In this document: positions 32,665-42,962 of the stretch, one piece after another
How the letters are laid out: each line of letters begins with the position of its first letter
How positions within the stretch are numbered: position 1 is the stretch's first letter
Assembly (NCBI GenBank): GCA_922989275.2
Contig: OV277864.1
Span: 71,490,158-71,554,157, forward strand
DNA: 64,000 nt
Source of the DNA: Gari tellinella
Taxonomy: Eukaryota; Mollusca; Bivalvia; Cardiida; Psammobiidae
Direction: 5' to 3'
Program-made: the position numbers and the translations under genes
Notes under the pieces: model-generated
Told to the model about the DNA's origin: nothing
Seen by the model: the letters and a program-made list of their open reading frames with translations, nothing else
Database searches by the model: none

Positions 32665-32840
32665 TGCATTATTAATATTTCCCGTTGTAAACGATTTAGA
32701 GCCAGATTAAACGCCGAGTGCACAGTGTCTGATCAGGGTTTGAAACAGTTTGTCACTGAGATAGAAAAACAACCATGATACTTTGTAGTAGGTAGTCTGT
32801 TCTTCCTTCCTTAAGTTTCGTTTTAATGGGAACTGCTAAC
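32665..32840 (+). mobile_element. TA-1 remnant
   Basis: TATTTCCCGTTGTAAACG, the H1 arms GATTTAGAGCCAGATTAAAC and GATCAGGGTTTGAAACAG, then CACTGAGATAGAAAAACAAC and TTAAGTTTCGTTTTAATGGG follow the TA-1 order. Both termini are lost. Confidence 0.6.
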
Positions 32841-33302
32841 ATTATCTTCAATATTATATTTATCTCTCTAATGGAAATACTTTTATTCATGTCAGCACTT
32901 TTACATGTATTTGATATAGTTGATATACAAAGTGTAGTTGAATCAAGACGTGAATATTTAAAATAAAACCATGCAATATGGAGTGATGAAAGTTTCCATT
33001 TATAACTAGCTTATCGATGTTAATATGCATTAATTGGTATAGCGCTGGAGGGAACATCGTGTTAGAGCTTTCCGAATCAAGTTTATTGGGGTTTAGACAT
33101 GGCATCTGCAGAACCCTCTCATCATATTTTAAACAAGTATATGCATGTGTAACGGTGTTAACTGCCGTATGACGGGTCTTTACTATCTTTAGGAGTTGTT
33201 ACTGCATGTATTGTATAATTAAAGTGTGTTGAAGGATGGTTGAGCATAGCATTGACGGAAAAAGAAGAAAGTTCCATTACGAGGTGGTTAGCCCGTTACT
33301 CC
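32841..33302. other. Unassigned stretch
   Basis: AT-rich, no recognised repeat or exon. Confidence 0.45.
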
Positions 33303-33553
33303 TTAACTTTTTCCTCCCTGAAACTTTAAATGGACAATTCCAGTTTCCAATTAAGTCTAGTCCATTTCTGACTTTTAAGGGTTGTTTTTTTCAATGTTTG
33401 GTATTATGACAAACAGCGAAGACCCTGATCAGAGGGCTCCTTTCGGAGCCCTCTGATCTGGGTCTTCACTGTTTGCAAGGAACATGTATACTATTCACAT
33501 GTACACTCTTTGAAAAGGACGCCTATATGCGGGACTAGGGTTCAAAGGGTTAA
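33303..33553 (-). mobile_element. TTAA-3 MITE, full length
   Basis: TTAACTTTTTCCTCCCTGAA to GACTAGGGTTCAAAGGGTTAA. H1 hairpin at 33410-33475 has tip GGGCTCCTTTCGGAGCCC, better paired than in the 14714 copy. Its right TTAA is shared with the next element. Confidence 0.94.
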
Positions 33554-33752
33554 CCCTTTACCCCATAGCCTGTTTCTAGTATTGAAGGTACATGTAGGTG
33601 ACTACTTTCAGCCTGATTTAAGCAATCATGTGCTAGAATATAGAAAATATTCCCTATAATATATATTAATGACTCATTAAGTTGGAACCATTTCTTCAGC
33701 GGAGGAATAATTCATATTCGCTAAAAGGCGCTTATATGGGGGAAAGGGTTAA
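33550..33752 (+). mobile_element. TTAA-4 MITE lacking its hairpin
   Basis: TTAACCCTTTACCCCATAGC to GGGGGAAAGGGTTAA. Where H2 should be, AGCCTGATTTAAGC joins the two halves, so nearly all of the stem-loop is deleted. It begins on the same TTAA that ends the TTAA-3 copy before it. Confidence 0.88.
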
Positions 33753-34193
33753 ATGTTTGATGCTTTACTCTCAACCAGCTTGAAGTAGTTACTTGTCTTT
33801 AAAACTGAAAATAGCTTATTTGGTAATGGGTATATCACTAAATAACATCATATCAAATAAAATATGCATTGTAATAAAATGTATAAATTATAATTGTTTT
33901 GACAATTCTGATTAGTCATGTTAAAATATTAAAATCCGAACTGTTTTAAACTAGTTTCGATGTTTTGCAAGTTAATATGTTTTGATCGGAATTTGAGAAA
34001 TAACACATACAGTAGTTGGAATTTTGCGATATTTTTGCAGCAAAATTGTTATAAATACAGCTGAGTATTCAAAATAAATAACAGTTAATCAGATGCATTC
34101 TAACAGTACCATGCTTGGATTGCTATTTTAGGAATTCGGTTCATATCCTTACGTTAAACGCAAATGCGTTTGATATGAATTCGCAAATATTGT
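33753..34193. other. Unassigned stretch
   Basis: AT-rich, no recognised repeat or exon. Confidence 0.45.
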
Positions 34194-34386
34194 TTAACTC
34201 TTTCACTGCCAAGATTTATTGTCTGATTTAAACCTCTTACTCCCAAACTTTCGTCTGATTTGGTACTAGTGATGTCTGCAATATAAACGGGCTGTTTTGC
34301 AGAAGAAATGTCGATACGTGGCGTCTGATCAAGATCCAAACTGTTTGCAAATTCGCCTCTTGGCGCCGTTGGCAGTGAAAGGGCTG
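34194..34386 (-). mobile_element. TTAA-1b MITE with one hairpin arm
   Basis: TTAACTCTTTCACTGCCAAG to GGCAGTGAAAGGGCTGA. Only the right arm CGTGGCGTCTGATCAAGATC and AAACTGTTTGC remains of H1. Confidence 0.85.
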
Positions 34387-34546
34387 ACCCTGACCAGACA
34401 CCTTGTAACTCAGATTCTTGTCAATATGAAGACTGTTTAACTATCGAATTGAATTAATTTACATTGGAATATGCTTACATTGGTTTTTGAGTGATTTCTC
34501 AGACGATAGCTTTGACCAGACATTAATTTAGCTTGATAGAGAAATG

Positions 34547-34756
34547 TGTAGCGTGTTCAATTACCACTCTTTTATCACTAGGTTAGCAGTTTGTGTCCCG
34601 TGTGCAGCGTACAGAGTTCAGTAGAGGAAACGTTTTCTTTCCAAATAACCCTGTAGCGAGTTCAATTACCACTGTTTGCTGTTAAGGTTTGCAGTTTGTG
34701 CCCCGTGTGCAGCGTGCAGAGTACAGTAGAGAAAAAAAATTCTTTCCAAATAACCC
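34547..34756 (+). repeat. Two-copy tandem repeat, 105-bp unit
   Basis: Units start TGTAGCGTGTTCAATTACCA (34547) and TGTAGCGAGTTCAATTACCA (34652). Each ends TTCTTTCCAAATAACCC, and both contain a TA-1-like terminus (CAGTAGAG). The opening matches the ends of the 9351-9848 element, so the duplication includes a piece of that family. Confidence 0.88.
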
Positions 34757-34956
34757 CGGTTACACTTACACTAGTATTTTCATTGTAAGCAGTTTGGAGC
34801 CAGATCAGACGCCGGGTAACCCGGCGTCTGATCAGGCTCAACACTGTTTGCCACTCAAATTAAAACCGGTAGTCGGAATTGTTAAAAGGTTGCCATTTTC
34901 TATATTTCATTGCAATTAGTTTGCGTTTTAACGCAAGCATTACGTATTCTCCACTG
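34724..34956 (+). mobile_element. TA-1 MITE, diverged
   Basis: CAGTAGAGAAAAAAAATTCT to TACGTATTCTCCACTG, TA on both sides. H1 at about 34788-34850 has an intact GCCGGGTAACCCGGC tip; the outer arm GTAAGCAG is mutated. Its left end lies in the second unit of the 105-bp tandem repeat. Confidence 0.85.
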
Positions 34957-35176
34957 TATTTCAGACCGGTAGCCAACTCTCAATCGACGGCCATCAATTT
35001 CTTTACTGAACTCATCACGGTTCTTATTGAACTTAACGGTTGTATTGTGCAGTACAGTGTATATCTCCTACACAACCCACTCACGCATGAAGCTACAGCT
35101 AGAGACTTGAAGTGTCCAATAACGTCTAGTCGTTATTAAGTATTTTGTGTTCTTTTTACCATTAATTAAAATTGAC

Positions 35177-35240
35177 AAACAATGGAAACCATTATCAGAG
35201 GGTTCCTTTAGGAGCCATCTGATCAGTCTATACACTGTAA
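35177..35240 (-). mobile_element. TTAA-3 hairpin remnant
   Basis: CAAACAATGGAAACCATTAT, GAGGGTTCCTTTAGGAGCC and TCTGATCAGTCTATACACTG are an H1 of the TTAA-3 type. Element ends are not recognisable. Confidence 0.6.
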
Positions 35241-35527
35241 TCTTCATAACGGTATATACTCGACAATGCTTTAGGATGACGAGTAAACTCATCGGTAGGA
35301 CTGAGGGGATTAAAGTATTGTCAACTGATTTTATTGACCTTCTCTAGACTTTTGTCATACTGACAGAAGAAACACTAGAATGAGTGTACAACAGTTGGGA
35401 TAATTATCATATAACGGAAAAGACGATTTTATCTCCCTTCAAACAGTAATAAGCACAAACGCAGTGCAATACTGTGAATAGAATGACAGTTGGATAAAAA
35501 TATATCACAATTTATTTCTGTCAGAGC

Positions 35528-35602
35528 AGTAAACAGTTTGGTGTGATCTGGCATAATAGTTTAAGTACAAATGCGTTTATTGGCAACGTGTGCCCTCTCC
35601 AC
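35528..35602 (-). mobile_element. TA-1 right-end remnant
   Basis: GTAAACAGTTTGG, TGATCTGGC and AATGCGTTTATTGGCAACG lead to CCCTCTCCACTG. The hairpin interior is deleted. Confidence 0.6.
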
Positions 35603-35783
35603 TGCACGCCCAGTTCTTCTCGGATAAATTGTTTGTCAATGCAAAATGTTTAAGTGCTTGGCGGTAGATCTTTAGTAAATACTAACGATTATCATAGTAT
35701 TAAACTTTTCAAAACATGGTACTAATGCATTAATAAAGACAACCTATGGTAAAACGTGTAGCTTTAGGTTAATTTGTGGCATA

Positions 35784-36014
35784 TGGTGGAGAAGGCGTTT
35801 AAAGGCAAACGAAACGCAGACGTATTGCAATTAATGTTGACATTACGCTTTTTTGAAATTTCGTACTTTTCTATTACATCTGAAATAAACACATTTTGGA
35901 GCATATGTAGACGCCGGGTTACGCTGCGTCTGATATGGGTCCAAACTGTTCCAATGGATACATTTATTTGAGCGTAAATGCGTTTATTGGGAAAGAATAG
36001 CGTCTTATCCGTTG
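35784..36014 (-). mobile_element. TA-1 MITE, diverged
   Basis: TGGTGGAGAAGGCGTTTAAA to AAAGAATAGCGTCTTATCCG and GTTG. The H1 left outer arm is lost; CGCCGGGTTACGCTGCG and TGATATGGGTCCAAACTG remain. It is followed 14 bp later by a young TA-1. Confidence 0.78.
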
Positions 36015-36028
36015 TAGTATAGCTGATA

Positions 36029-36274
36029 CTGTGGAGAAAACGTTATTCTTTCCCAATAAACGTGTTTACGCTAAAACTAATATTTCTAATGCAAACAGTT
36101 TGGAGCTAGATCAGACGCCGGGTAACCCGGCGTCTGATCAGGCTCCAAACTGTTTGCCACCAAGATAAACATGAATTATCAGAATTGTCCAAAAGTTGTT
36201 CTTTTCTACGTTTTAGTGTTTTGCGTTTGCGTACGTTTGCGTTTAAACGGGAAAGAATAACAGATTATCCACTG
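36029..36274 (+). mobile_element. TA-1 MITE, full length
   Basis: CTGTGGAGAAAACGTTATTC to AACAGATTATCCACTG, TA on both sides. H1 at 36092-36156 with perfect tip GCCGGGTAACCCGGC. Confidence 0.95.
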
Positions 36275-36512
36275 TAAGACGTAGCTTAAAGACATCTCCT
36301 GTCGACCTTTCTATCATAACGCCTTGCCAGACAATTTCCTTGCAAAACTCATGGATATTATGGACATGTCGCTAGCAAAGAAGCATTGAAGCTTCTCGTG
36401 TGAGACTCTACCTTTACATTTGATAGTTTGCTTAGAAATAACCATTGAAAATCACTAGAGCATGAATATAATCTGGGCCTCACCAGGTAAATTAGCATGT
36501 GACAGTTCAATT

Positions 36513-36528
36513 GGGGGGGGGGGGGGGG
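36513..36528 (+). repeat. Poly-G tract
   Basis: Sixteen consecutive G residues in otherwise AT-rich DNA. Length is likely to vary between individuals or sequencing runs. Confidence 0.95.
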
Positions 36529-36577
36529 TAGTCCATGAAAGACTGGGGATAAGTCTTTAAGTGTTAAGCAATAATGC

Positions 36578-36737
36578 CATTGGCAAACTTTTTAGATCCA
36601 GAACAGACACCGGTAAAATACTATAAGCAACTAAGATAAAGATAAGTATTCAATATTTACAACACATAGTTTTTATTATTGTTGTCCGGTTGCATTAAAT
36701 TTTTAACAGGAAATAATAACACCTTCTCCAATGATTG
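36578..36737 (+). mobile_element. TA-1 right-half remnant
   Basis: GCAAACTTTTTAGATCCAGA and ACAGACACCGG form an H1 left arm, followed by GCAACTAAGATAAAGATAAG and, at the far side, AACAGGAAATAATAACACCT and TCTCCAATG, the decayed TA-1 right terminus. Confidence 0.6.
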
Positions 36738-37557
36738 TAAATAAAACAAAACCACGAGGAGTATGTCAGGTTGTTTAGGACAATTAAATGCACTCACGAG
36801 CTGTTTCAACTCATTAAAATTATACATTTGAATACTTTTAAGGTCGTTATTATTTTGCCCGGTGGAGGAACATATGTACAACTTTCTTGTACCTCAGTGC
36901 AAGGTTTTGAAGATACCCATCGGGAATGTTCATATTGATTTATAAAATAGTTTACATAAATAAACTGAAATTGAGCTTACATATATTGTCAATCAGTTCA
37001 TATTCGATATGTTTTACCTTATCTACGATCGGTTCCGATTGTTTCAAGTGTTACACGCGTTTCTTCATCTAATGATCCGCTTTTTACTCAAACGAATCTA
37101 AAATTTGGATGAGAAATTAATCATGAACAAAATGCATGCTCAAATATTCAGGATTTTGTTAGTTCCAAGTAAGGGTATATTGTTTTGATTTGTAAATTCA
37201 ATTTCACGAATCATTGAGATGCATCTAAGCAATAGTTTAATGCATTTTCAATAATAGTTGAGTCAATGGTATAATGTTATTGAAATCACTATCCTAAAAC
37301 TGTAAATATTCAATAGAATTGAAACAAGTATGTTATTTCTTATTCCGTACGCTCACCTGTCTGCCTTTCGCCAGTCTATAAACAGTAAATTTGAATGGAT
37401 CGCACTTTTACCCAATGCTTGGGGTTAGCAATGTTAATAATGTCTGAAGCACTAGTTTCACCTTTACCTTCTTAATCAGAATTCCTTCGAACAGAGAACG
37501 AAGTTGTTCTATGCTTATCCACCACTTTTCTGCATAACTAAACTGCAATTACATTAG
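36738..37557. other. Unassigned stretch
   Basis: About 0.8 kb with no recognised repeat. The minus-strand frame at 36657-36881 runs through the TA-1 remnant and is not a gene. Confidence 0.45.
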
Positions 37558-37730
37558 TAAACTATTTGGAATCCTGATCAGACTCTGCAGAACTCAGGAT
37601 TCAAAATGTTTTACCTTTATATCCATTTGATATCGTTTCACCAAAAATGCATAAAACTTGATTTTGATAAACAATGGCAAGCGATACTTTCAAAACGAGC
37701 GATAGACTGACAGTTAACGGGTAAATATCA
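37558..37730 (-). mobile_element. TTAA-1-like remnant
   Basis: TTTGGAATCCTGATCAGACT, GAACTCAGGATTCAAAATG are short H1 arms with the tip deleted. Downstream, CAAAACGAGCGATAGACTG and GTTAACGGGTAA resemble fragments of TTAA-1. Confidence 0.5.
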
Positions 37731-37757
37731 TTAACGTGGAGATGCATTCCACTGATA

Positions 37758-38003
37758 CAGTGGAGAATGTGTTATTCTTTCCCAATAAACGCGTTTACGC
37801 TAAAACTATTATTTGCAGTGCAAACAGTTTGGAGCCAGATCAGACGCCGGGTAACCCGGCGTCTGATCAGGCTCCAAACTGTTTGCCACCAAGATAAACA
37901 TGAATTATCAGAATTGTCCAAAAATTGTACTTTTCTACGTTTTAGTGCTTTGCGTTTGCGTACGTTTGCGTTTAAACGGGAAAGAATAACAGATTCTCCA
38001 CTG
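37758..38003 (+). mobile_element. TA-1 MITE, full length
   Basis: CAGTGGAGAATGTGTTATTC to CAGATTCTCCACTG, TA on both sides. H1 at 37821-37885 is perfect. The 132-codon frame starting at 37767 is a translation of this element continued into unique flank, not a gene. Confidence 0.96.
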
Positions 38004-38439
38004 TATCAGCGTACAAAATATCCCCAACACTGTTGCCTTTTCAAATACACTCTCACGGTTCCTAAATTAAGACAAGTTAATATTGATTCTAAAGTGATAT
38101 ATAAAAATGTTTGTAAAGAGTACAGACAATGCTCAGAGGATTTCATAACGAATATTCCGATATAGGGCTACACCATTTTGCCAAAATTGTTTACTTGTTT
38201 TCCGCACAATAAGGGTTAACCTCCCACTATAACCTCGGCACTCGTTGAGAACTTGAAGCGCACCATTCAGAGGGTTCTTATGGTAATAAAACTATTATAC
38301 ATTTACATTGCCAGAAGGGTCATCATGGTTTACCATCGTCTGTGGTACTGGGCAACCTCAAATAAAACAGTTTAAATCGAATAAAGCAATACCTTTCCAA
38401 TTAATTTTCCCTACAGTCTATGGAGTTATCCCTTTCCAC
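38004..38439. other. Unassigned stretch
   Basis: No repeat recognised; lies between a TA-1 copy and a tandem duplication. Confidence 0.45.
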
Positions 38440-38471
38440 GCCTTGGGGGACATTTATCGAATTTGCGAATA

Positions 38472-38887
38472 CAGCGCTCCCTCTATACAACGACACCCAA
38501 TGGGAGACAGAAATTGTGTGCGTTGTTCGGAGGGAGTCGTTATAGAGAAGGAAATTGGCTTACATTTGCAAACAGCTTGAATCTAGATCAGACGCCGCGT
38601 GACGCGGCGTCTGGTCTGGATTCAAGCTGTTTGTCATTCGTCGTTAATTTAATTTTCTGTCAAAATTTCCATTATGTCACTTTTAAAAAAATAGCAGACG
38701 ACAATTATAGACGACATCTACATCTAAACATTACTGACCACCTTCATCAGGTTGAAGATTATGTCAGAGTCAGACATTGCAACAGTAAAAGCGCTAGACA
38801 TAATTCTCATATTTTGGGGAACAGCGACAAGGGTCGTTGTAAGGAGGGAGGCGTTGTTGGGAGGGTCGTTGTAGAGAGGGTGCACAG
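38472..38887 (+). mobile_element. TA-2 MITE with internal insertion
   Basis: CAGCGCTCCCTCTATACAAC to GTAGAGAGGGTGCACAG. H1 at 38569-38633 (one arm GGTCTGG). The extra block GACCACCTTCATCAGGTTGA near 38740, not found in other copies, lengthens it to 416 bp. The longest open frame in the window (150 codons) is this element. Confidence 0.93.
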
Positions 38888-39083
38888 TAGTTATGATCTG
38901 TCTGATCGGGGTTAATTATTTTTAACGGGTATAAAATAATTCAATGTTTCTTCAGTCAAACTAACAAAACAATGAACTCGTAAAAAATGCAGACGATTAA
39001 TTTTAGCAGACATTTCGCCTCCGGATATATTTAATAAATCGGTTTATTTATGCCTTGGGGGGCATTTATCGACTTCGCGAAAA

Positions 39084-39442
39084 CAGCGCTTCCTCTCTAC
39101 AACGACACCCAATGGTGGGAGACAGAGATTGTGTGCTGTGTTCGGAGGGAGTCGTTATAGAGAAGGAAATTGGCTTACATTTGCAAACAGCTTGAATCTA
39201 GATCAGACGCCGCGTTACGCGGCGTCTGATCTGGATTCAAGCTGTTTGTCATTCGTCGTTAATTTAATTTTCTGTCAAAATGTCCATTATGTCACTTTTA
39301 AAAAAAGAAGCAGATGACAATTATAGACAACATTGCAACAGTAAAAGCGCTAGACATAATTCTCCTGTTTGGGGAACAGCGACAAGGGTCGTTGTAAGAA
39401 GGGAGGCGTTGTTGGGAGGGTCGTTGTAGAGAGGGTGCACAG
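39084..39442 (+). mobile_element. TA-2 MITE, duplicated copy
   Basis: CAGCGCTTCCTCTCTACAAC to GTAGAGAGGGTGCACAG; the base pair before it is AA rather than TA. H1 at 39184-39248 is perfect. It arose by the tandem duplication, not by its own transposition. Confidence 0.94.
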
Positions 39443-39661
39443 TAGTTATTATCTGTCTGATCGGGGTTAATTATTTTTAACGGGTATAAAATAATTCAAT
39501 GTTTCTTCAGTCAAACTAACAAAACAATGAACTCGTAAAAAATGCAGACGATTAATTTTAGCAGACATTTCGCCTCCGGATATGTTTAATAAATCGGTTT
39601 ATTTTGGCGTGGAAAATATATTATATAGAGGATAACTGTTTTTTTCAGTGTCAGATTGAAA

Positions 39662-40020
39662 TTTAAACCATTGAGTGAACATCAGCCGTTATATTTTCAC
39701 GAGTGGCGAAGCCACGAGTATAACTATAACAGTCTGATGTTCACTCAAAGATTAAAGTCAACCTAACACTTGAAAAATACAGTTATTCTATTTATTTACG
39801 CTTTTAAGCCACTTTGTAAACAAAAGTGTTCGACAATTTAAAGCGAAAGTGCATTATCTATCCCCTGTGGAGCCCCAAATTTATATCAAACACATTTTCG
39901 TGACAGCTGGCCGTACAGTGATGTCACTAATTTATTGAGTTGACGTCATCGGAATTACGTCGTTACTTCCGATCTTGGATTCGTGTTCTTCTGCTGTGTG
40001 GTTCGAGACAAATCGGGCTG
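39662..40020 (+). repeat. Inverted repeat element with CRE-like sites
   Basis: A 95-bp inverted repeat at 39662-39756 (TTGAGTGAACATCAG arms) closes on CACGAGTGGCGAAGCCACG. About 150-250 bp further on come GTGATGTCACTAATTTATTG, GTTGACGTCATCGG and ATTACGTCGTTACTTCCG, a cluster of CRE-like motifs. The layout parallels 3449-3740, 7500-7803 and 20500-20820. Confidence 0.7.
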
Positions 40021-40410
40021 CCTGAATTAAACGATAAACACGATTGACTACAATTATTGGGGAGTACTACTGGGAAAATTCATAAAAGAAGCTCGCGCGA
40101 CGATAATTCCACTGCTTGAATCAGTAAAATTATCAAGTGATAATCCACTGTTATTTCATAGTAATCCACCGAAGAGCATAAATAAACTATTTTATTTGCA
40201 GCGAAACATGTTATTAGCCTCAATTAAGTAGAAGACTAAATGAGAATAAAGTAGCGATGTGTTAGCTGAATACAGGCAACATAAATATAGACAGTTCCAT
40301 TTTAGGCCTTTCTCAGGCTATTTGCATTATTTTAGTGATGCATTTAAGACTGTTGTTTTAGCAAGTCCTGTTTGTCTATTGTAAGTTACCTCTGTCACTT
40401 ACACAGGGTT
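40021..40410. other. Unassigned stretch
   Basis: No repeat or coding signal recognised. Confidence 0.45.
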
Positions 40411-40657
40411 CTGGGGCCCGTTTCATAAAACTTCTAACGACAAATGTTGTCGTAAGTCAGATTATAAATGTCTCAAATATTTTGTGTTTCTCCATCAAAT
40501 CTTGTCTTGTCACATCTTTTTGGAATCGTCTTGAAAAGACGATTCCAAAAGGATGTCACAATACAGGATTAGATAGAGACATCAGAAATTAAATGTATTT
40601 TAAAGTTTTGACTTACGACAACATTTGTCGTAAGAAGTTTTATGAAACGGGCCCCAG
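40411..40657. mobile_element. GC-2 foldback element
   Basis: Ends CTGGGGCCCGTTTCATAAAA and complement, extending about 42 bp through CGACAAATGTTGTCG with a single mismatch. The centre carries a different hairpin, TTGGAATCGTCTTGAAAAGA with CGATTCCAA, not H1. The terminal similarity to GC-1 (GGGCCCGTTT) with a different centre parallels the hairpin exchange in other families. Confidence 0.9.
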
Positions 40658-41300
40658 TCTTGCTTCGTAAAAGAGGCTTTACCTATCTAGGTTGATTGTA
40701 AAATTGCGCATGAAGTTATCTTTTATATAGTCATTAATTATAATTTTATCAAAATACTTCATAGTTAATTAGTTGTCGGTATTTACATTTTTTCTGCTGA
40801 ATTACACTGGTTATGACTGGAATATAACATTTAATATCATAATAACACGGTACTACCCGATCGTTTTTTTATAAGCATGAGTGGGATTTTACACAAAGTT
40901 TTATCTTGTTTAAAATGAATCCCTTAAATAATCGACATTATCTTGAACAGACACTTAATGCAAGTTTGACTTAATAAGCGTTAAAAACTTAATGAATTTC
41001 CCAATTTTATTTATAATAAAATCTATTAATAACTGAACTATTTGGAGAAAGAAGCTAAATGTTCTATAGAAACAAAGGGTTTTAAATTTGGCTCGAAGCG
41101 GAACTATTCGTGTATTGTTTACACATTGTATTTACATATCTCGGTCACACTATCACAAGGCACGTGGATACGGAGTTACGCATCTGCTTTCAATGAACCA
41201 ATGACGTATTAAATCCTACGTTTGGCATGATCTTCATTGGTTATGATTATTGTGCTATAAATGTTCTCATACTGATATCATTTGCCAACAGCAACACTAC
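40658..41300. other. Unassigned stretch
   Basis: AT-rich, no recognised repeat or exon. Confidence 0.45.
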
Positions 41301-41514
41301 TTAACCCTTAGCCCGCCAAATAAATTGTCGTCTGCTATATTTCTCGTCTGCTTCAAGTTTCAAATTGCTTCAAAGTTGCTCAAAATTGCTGAAAATGTTG
41401 TCCGAGTGTCAAACAGCTTGGATCCGGATGAGACGCCGAGTTACTCGGCGTCTCATCCGGATCCAAGCTGTTTGCATATGGAGCTATAGTCGTGAGTGGC
41501 AGGCTAAGGGTTAA
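41301..41514 (-). mobile_element. TTAA-1b MITE, full length
   Basis: TTAACCCTTAGCCCGCCAAA to GGCAGGCTAAGGGTTAA. H1 at 41410-41474 is perfect and reads GGATGAGACGCCGAGTTACT, so GATCAGA is GATGAGA here with matching TCTCATC in the other arm. Confidence 0.94.
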
Positions 41515-41538
41515 CTATGTGGTGTACTGTCAAACTTC

Positions 41539-41776
41539 TTGAACTCTTTCTCTACCAAATTGTATCGTCTGCTTTTACTCTCTCACCTCCAAACTACCGT
41601 CTTCACTGAAAATGTCGTCTGCAATATTTTTTAAAGTCAGATTTAGGTATTTTTTTTCCTGAAGACATATCGATATAAGTGTCAAACATTATTGATCCTG
41701 ATCATACGCCGCATCTGATTATGATCCATACTTTTTGCCAAGCCGCATTTTAGCGCTGTTTGCAGGGAAAGAGTTC
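41539..41776 (-). mobile_element. TTAA-1b MITE, eroded
   Basis: TTGAACTCTTTCTCTACC to GCAGGGAAAGAGTTCAA. Family blocks ATGTCGTCTGCAATATTTTT and TCCTGAAGACATATCGATA match the 34194 copy. H1 (about 41679-41738) is shortened to ACGCCGCATCTG. Confidence 0.8.
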
Positions 41777-41825
41777 AATAATCCTTTTTATATTACACTT
41801 TCACCATATTTTACTATAATCTGTT

Positions 41826-41979
41826 TTAATCTTTTCACCGCCCATAATATCGTTTGCGTGTACATGTACATTGTGGTATCATAGGGGAGACAAACGAACT
41901 GACAAACTATTAAAAGTATTGTCAAACAGTTTATAGCGGTGTCTACTCAGGATTCAAATTGTGATCGGTGAAGGGAATA
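41826..41979 (-). mobile_element. TTAA-1b-type remnant
   Basis: TTAATCTTTTCACCGCCC to GATCGGTGAAGGGAATAA. Within it GTCAAACAGTTTATAGCGGT and CTCAGGATTCAAATTG are reduced H1 arms. Confidence 0.65.
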
Positions 41980-42251
41980 AAAATAATTTTTTGTTAGAAT
42001 AAATTGTACAATACTTAAAAATGAGTTAGAGCGCACAACCAGTGAACAAATATATCTTGACTAATTAATGCATTATCAATCGCAACGCATACTAAAGATA
42101 TCTATATAACTTTTATCAAGCAATAGATAACCACTTGTGGCGACGACTGCGAATGTAGATTCTTTAATCTTTTGGATACATACTTAGTGTCTAGGGTGAC
42201 AGCAAACATGTTATTCCCTTTTCATAGTTGAATATATATAAGTATGATATA

Positions 42252-42497
42252 CAGTGGGGAATGTGTTATTCTTTCCCAATAAACGCGTTTACGCTAAAAC
42301 TATTATTTGCAGTGCAAACAGTTTGGAGCCAGATCAGACGCCGGGTAACCCGGCGTCTGATCAGGCTCCAAACTGTTTGCCACCAAGATAAACATGAATT
42401 ATCAGAATTGTCCAAAAGTTGTCATTTTCTACGTTTTAGTGATTTGCGTTTGCGTACGTTTGCGTTTAAACGGGAAAGAATAACAGATTCTCCACTG
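42252..42497 (+). mobile_element. TA-1 MITE, full length
   Basis: CAGTGGGGAATGTGTTATTC to CAGATTCTCCACTG, TA on both sides. H1 is perfect (about 42316-42380). Almost identical to the 37758 copy. Confidence 0.96.
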
Positions 42498-42544
42498 TAT
42501 AAGCAGTAAATGGTTTCAACAAACGACATTATTTGTAGTAAAAT

Positions 42545-42626
42545 GAATATTCTAACATGACACGTGAATTCGTCTCTATAAACAAAGAACATGTCTATCG
42601 TGGTATACCTGAGACGGTATACCACG
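42545..42626 (+). repeat. Dispersed short repeat plus small hairpin
   Basis: ATTCTAACATGACACGTGAA to TAAACAAAGAACA matches about 30330-30380. It is followed by the hairpin CGTGGTATACCTGAGACGGTATACCACG at 42599-42626, which has an 11-bp perfect stem and a TGAGAC loop. Confidence 0.65.
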
Positions 42627-42962
42627 CTCTTCCCTACCCCGCTCCTCCCACGGTTATATGACATGACGTGACCACGTGCGTTCATACGTTATGTTTTTTA
42701 AAACAATTTCGTTATTCATATAGCCCGTAAAGACCATATACTTTTAACCAGTAACGTTACAGTAATTTTCTCATTCTTCTGTCTTGTTTGATGTAATGTT
42801 TGTTCTGTGCCAGATTATGGATCGGTAATTGTAAATTTGCTTATGGGTGTTAGATTCTTGTAATGCCGCGGAAAAAGTTATTCGGTCGAAAAACTTCATC
42901 CGCTGAGGAAATAAGTATGGAACATTTGATTTCCTTTCTAATGAATTTCCTTACATCTGGTC
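42627..42962. other. Unassigned stretch
   Basis: A frame starting at 42863 (MPRKKLFGRK) runs into the next palindrome and carries no recognised domain; I do not call it a gene. Confidence 0.4.

Larger units (their letters stand above)
38440..39606 (+). repeat. Tandem duplication, two units of about 0.6 kb
   Basis: Unit 1 (38440-39051) and unit 2 (39052-39606) both start GCCTTGGGG and end at TTTAATAAATCGGTTTATTT. Each holds one TA-2 MITE followed by GATCTGTCTGATCGGGGTTA. The difference in length is mainly a block of about 60 bp near 38706-38770 present only in unit 1. Their similarity in unique flank shows a recent event. Confidence 0.93.

Noticed and set aside
37767..38165. Protein-coding gene of 132 codons
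   Set aside because: The first two thirds are TA-1 sequence also open in other TA-1 copies; the rest is AT-rich flank without a domain.
38463..38915. Protein-coding gene of 150 codons
   Set aside because: The frame lies entirely in a TA-2 MITE and its flank; the peptide is a read-through of the hairpin and subterminal repeats.
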